Source of the DNA: an uncultured Bacteroides sp.
Lineage (GTDB): Bacteria; Bacteroidota; Bacteroidia; Bacteroidales; Bacteroidaceae
Length of the DNA stretch: 64,000 bases
Direction of reading: 5' to 3'
Assembly: GCA_949288585.1 (NCBI GenBank)
Contig: CASEKR010000011.1
Span: 1 to 64,000, forward strand
Positions 61,614 to 64,000 of the stretch are shown here, in pieces (position 1 is the stretch's first letter; the number at the start of each line of letters is the position of its first letter). The position numbers and the translations under genes are program-made. The notes beneath the pieces were generated by a model that was given only the letters and a program-made list of their open reading frames with translations, had not been told where the DNA came from and ran no database searches.

Positions 61614-63131
61614 ATGTACATCACCAAACACCTACTCGCCGCTATCCTGTGCATCCTGTTGACACTCGAAGTCCTGGCACAAACTCCGGCGGATGCGACA
61701 AGACACCCCAAGCGCGAATTTCGCGCTGCATGGATACAAACCGTCAACGGACAATTCAAAGGAATGCCCACGGAACAGATGAAGCGCACGCTCATCGCCC
61801 AACTCAACTCCTTACACGAAGCTGGCTTCAACGCCGTCATCTTCCAGGTGCGCCCCGAAGCCGACGCTCTCTATGCCTCCCGCCTCGAACCCTGGAGCCG
61901 CTACCTGACGGGCACGCAGGGACAAGCGCCCGCCCCCTATTGGGATCCACTGAAGTTCATGATCGACGAATGCCACAAGCGGGGCATGGAACTGCACGCA
62001 TGGCTCAACCCCTACCGCGCATGTACCTCAACCAAAAATGAACTGGCGCCGAACCACATCTGCAACATCCATCCCGAATGGTTCATCGACTACGGCGGCC
62101 AAATGCTCTTCGACCCCGCCTTGCCTGAAAGCCGGAAGCACATCTGTATGGTAGTGGCTGACATCGTCTCCCGCTACGACGTGGACGGCATCCACATCGA
62201 CGACTATTTCTATCCCTACCCCAAAGCCGGGTTGGAGTTCGACGACGACGCTTCCTTCGCTCGCTACGGACAAGGCTTCGCCAACAAGGCCGACTGGCGG
62301 CGCCACAATGTAAACCTGCTGATCGAAGCTCTGCACAAAACCATCCGTGAAGCCAAACCCTGGGTAAAATTCGGCGTATCGCCCTTCGGCATCTACCGCA
62401 ACCAGGACACTGACCCACTGGGCAGCCGCACCCGGGGACTCCAAAACTATGACGACCTCTATGCCGACATCCTGCTTTGGGCACGCGAAGGATGGATAGA
62501 CTACAACATCCCGCAAATCTACTGGGAAATCGGGCATCCCGTGGCCGACTACGAGACTTTGCTCCACTGGTGGGCCTTGCATTCCGAAAACCGTCCCCTC
62601 TTCATCGGGCAATCCGTCGAGAACACCATTACACACGCCGACCCGGAGAATCCCCACATCAACCAACTGCCCCGCAAGATGGCTCTCCAGCGCAGCTACC
62701 AGACCATCCAGGGCAGTTGCCAATGGTATGCCTCGGCCGTGGTGGAAAACAAAGGACGCTACCGCGACGCCCTCATGCAAAGTTACCAGAAATACCCCGC
62801 CCTCGTCCCCGTGTTCGACTTCATGGACAACGAAGCACCGAAAAAAGTGCGCCGGGTGAAACCCGTGTGGATGGAAGACGGATACATCCTCTGCTGGACG
62901 GAACCGAAATACCGACACGAAATGCAACGTGCCGTGCGCTACGTCATCTACCGCTTCGGGAACAAAGAAGACGTAAACCTGGACGACCCCAGCCATATTG
63001 TAGCCATCACCGACCAGCCCTTCTACAAGCTGCCCTACGTGGACGGCCAGACGAAATACCGTTATGTCATCACAGCCCTCGACCACCTTTGGAACGAATC
63101 TAAAGGGGTGTCGAAGAAAGTGAAATTATAA
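61614..63131 (+). CDS. GHL10-family glycoside-hydrolase-like protein (DUF187/YngK type), secreted
   Basis: A 505-aa protein with a signal peptide (MYITKHLLAAILCILLTLEVLAQ). The barrel domain has REFRAAWIQTVNG, GFNAVIFQVRPEADALYAS, WSRYLTGTQGQAP, GMELHAWLNPYRA, VDGIHIDDYFYPYP and PQIYWEIGHP. A C-terminal fibronectin-like domain contains VRYVIYRFGNKEDVN. Family members act on cell-wall or other glycans; the substrate is not known. It is transcribed divergently from purL with its own promoter. Confidence 0.87.
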   Translation: MYITKHLLAAILCILLTLEVLAQTPADATRHPKREFRAAWIQTVNGQFKGMPTEQMKRTLIAQLNSLHEAGFNAVIFQVRPEADALYASRLEPWSRYLTGTQGQAPAPYWDPLKFMIDECHKRGMELHAWLNPYRACTSTKNELAPNHICNIHPEWFIDYGGQMLFDPALPESRKHICMVVADIVSRYDVDGIHIDDYFYPYPKAGLEFDDDASFARYGQGFANKADWRRHNVNLLIEALHKTIREAKPWVKFGVSPFGIYRNQDTDPLGSRTRGLQNYDDLYADILLWAREGWIDYNIPQIYWEIGHPVADYETLLHWWALHSENRPLFIGQSVENTITHADPENPHINQLPRKMALQRSYQTIQGSCQWYASAVVENKGRYRDALMQSYQKYPALVPVFDFMDNEAPKKVRRVKPVWMEDGYILCWTEPKYRHEMQRAVRYVIYRFGNKEDVNLDDPSHIVAITDQPFYKLPYVDGQTKYRYVITALDHLWNESKGVSKKVKL

Positions 63132-63141
63132 ATAGGGATTC

Positions 63142-63240
63142 AGTTGACGAGGGGACAAGTTAACAAGGCTACGAGGGCAAGGCTTATCACTTGTAATCCT
63201 GTTGTCTAACGAACATCTTTGCCTCGTTAACCCGTTCCCT
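63142..63240. repeat. Dispersed intergenic repeat, family D, copy 2
   Basis: GTTGACGAGGGGACAAGTTAACAAGG and the opposing arm GCCTCGTTAACCCGTTCCCTTG form an imperfect hairpin. It matches the element after thiG (9957-10030). It fills most of the gap between the GHL10 gene and uvrA. Confidence 0.6.
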
Positions 63241-63265
63241 TGCCAACTTATAAATTATCATTATC

Positions 63266-64000
63266 ATGTCCGAATCCAAATCCATCCTCATCAAAGGCGC
63301 CCGCGTCAACAACCTGAAGAACATCGACGTGGAGATACCCCGCAACAAGCTGGTGGTCATCACCGGACTCAGCGGCTCGGGCAAGTCGTCCCTGGCCTTC
63401 GACACGCTCTATGCCGAGGGACAACGCCGCTACGTGGAGAGCCTCAGCAGCTACGCCCGCCAGTTCCTGGGACGCATGAGCAAGCCGGAGTGCGACTACA
63501 TCAAGGGCATACCGCCCGCCATCGCCATCGAGCAGAAGGTGAACAGCCGCAACCCGCGCTCCACCGTGGGCACCTCGACGGAAATCTACGAATACCTCCG
63601 CCTGCTCTATGCCCGCGTGGGGCACACCTTCAGCCCCGTGAGCGGACGGGAGGTGAAGAAGCACACGCCTGAGGACATCGTGAACTGCATGTTGGAGCAC
63701 CCCGAAGGCACGCGCTATACCGTTCTTGCCCCCATCATCCTGCGCGAAGGCCGCACCCTCGCCCAGCAACTGGATACCTACCAGAAGGAGGGCTTCACCC
63801 GCCTGGAAGTGAACGGACAGATGACCCGCATCGACGAATACACCCCTGCGGAGGACGATACGGTCTTCCTCCTGATTGACCGCATGACCGCCTCGCACGA
63901 AAAGGATGCCCTGAGCCGCCTGACCGACTCCGCCGAGACCGCCATGTACGAGGGCGACGGGGCGTGCCTCCTGCGCTTTTACCAGACGGACGGCAGCACG
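63266..64000 (+). CDS. uvrA: Excinuclease ABC subunit A (N-terminal 245 residues, cut by window edge)
   Basis: ATP-dependent damage recognition in nucleotide excision repair. It starts [20 protein letters not shown], with Walker [41 protein letters not shown] and [21 protein letters not shown] as in UvrA. The usual early CPxCG turn after YARVG is FSPVSG here, lacking both cysteines. The rest, including ABC signature motifs and the second zinc module, is outside the window. Bacteroidetes often have more than one UvrA; which one this is cannot be told. Confidence 0.93.
   Translation, partial: MSESKSILIKGARVNNLKNIDVEIPRNKLVVITGLSGSGKSSLAFDTLYAEGQRRYVESLSSYARQFLGRMSKPECDYIKGIPPAIAIEQKVNSRNPRSTVGTSTEIYEYLRLLYARVGHTFSPVSGREVKKHTPEDIVNCMLEHPEGTRYTVLAPIILREGRTLAQQLDTYQKEGFTRLEVNGQMTRIDEYTPAEDDTVFLLIDRMTASHEKDALSRLTDSAETAMYEGDGACLLRFYQTDGST

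Overview
The window looks like a chromosomal segment of Bacteroides or a close Bacteroidaceae relative. The evidence is the recurring promoter -7 element TAnnTTTG, a capsule locus headed by an UpxY antiterminator next to a tyrosine recombinase, the DUF4248 / HU-like / 'smalltalk' / amidase cassette, and the typical Bacteroides forms of PurF, PurL, DPP7/11-type peptidase and GHL10 hydrolase. No database search was possible; family names come from motifs and gene order.

Left part (1-8000, minus strand): nucleotide and amino-sugar biosynthesis. The order of transcription is glmS, a PurF-like amidotransferase, two tiny membrane proteins, carA and carB (cut by the window edge). carA as written is broken twice: by a 7-bp repeat tract whose copy number sets the reading frame, and by an internal deletion in the glutaminase domain. 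From 8005 to 15048 (plus strand) runs a complete thiamine operon under a TPP riboswitch: thiS-thiE-thiG-thiC-thiH-thiF and a fused TenI/ThiE-like + ThiD protein. Then follow a DUF362/ferredoxin protein, a putative ECF S component, a GH13 amylase and a membrane-anchored phosphoribosyltransferase-like protein.

Middle (19485-48837): a roughly 29-kb surface-polysaccharide region, transcribed mostly on the minus strand. Its upstream end has a tyrosine recombinase, an invertible promoter between perfect 20-bp inverted repeats (drawn here facing away from the operon, i.e. OFF), UpxY, a WecA-like initiating transferase, Wza, Wzc and a CpsB-type phosphatase. The middle of the locus carries the HU/smalltalk/amidase cassette, an unknown protein + HExxH metallopeptidase pair, and an AAA ATPase + TOPRIM-like pair. 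Its downstream half has RmlC, a split acyltransferase with a G7 tract, a solitary 5S rRNA gene, the Wzx flippase, glycosyltransferases, acyltransferases, a Wzy-like polymerase, a MenD-like ThDP enzyme and a pyruvyltransferase-like protein. It ends with a Septu-like ATPase + HNH pair embedded between glycosyltransferases. This half is visibly more AT-rich than the flanks, which fits horizontal exchange.

Right part (48941-64000): PlsC-type acyltransferase, COG0523 metallochaperone-like GTPase, DUF4369-type lipoprotein, S46 dipeptidyl peptidase, YeiH-family exporter, a small acidic unknown, two half-size chromate-type transporters, PurL, a GHL10 hydrolase and the start of uvrA.

Two things are not explained by the genes. 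First, six intergenic arrays (2190, 3879, 9020, 39545, 51811, 61336) share a period of about 22 bp although their unit sequences are unrelated, and each unit carries its own dyad symmetry. Second, several families of dispersed hairpin-forming intergenic repeats sit directly against stop codons.
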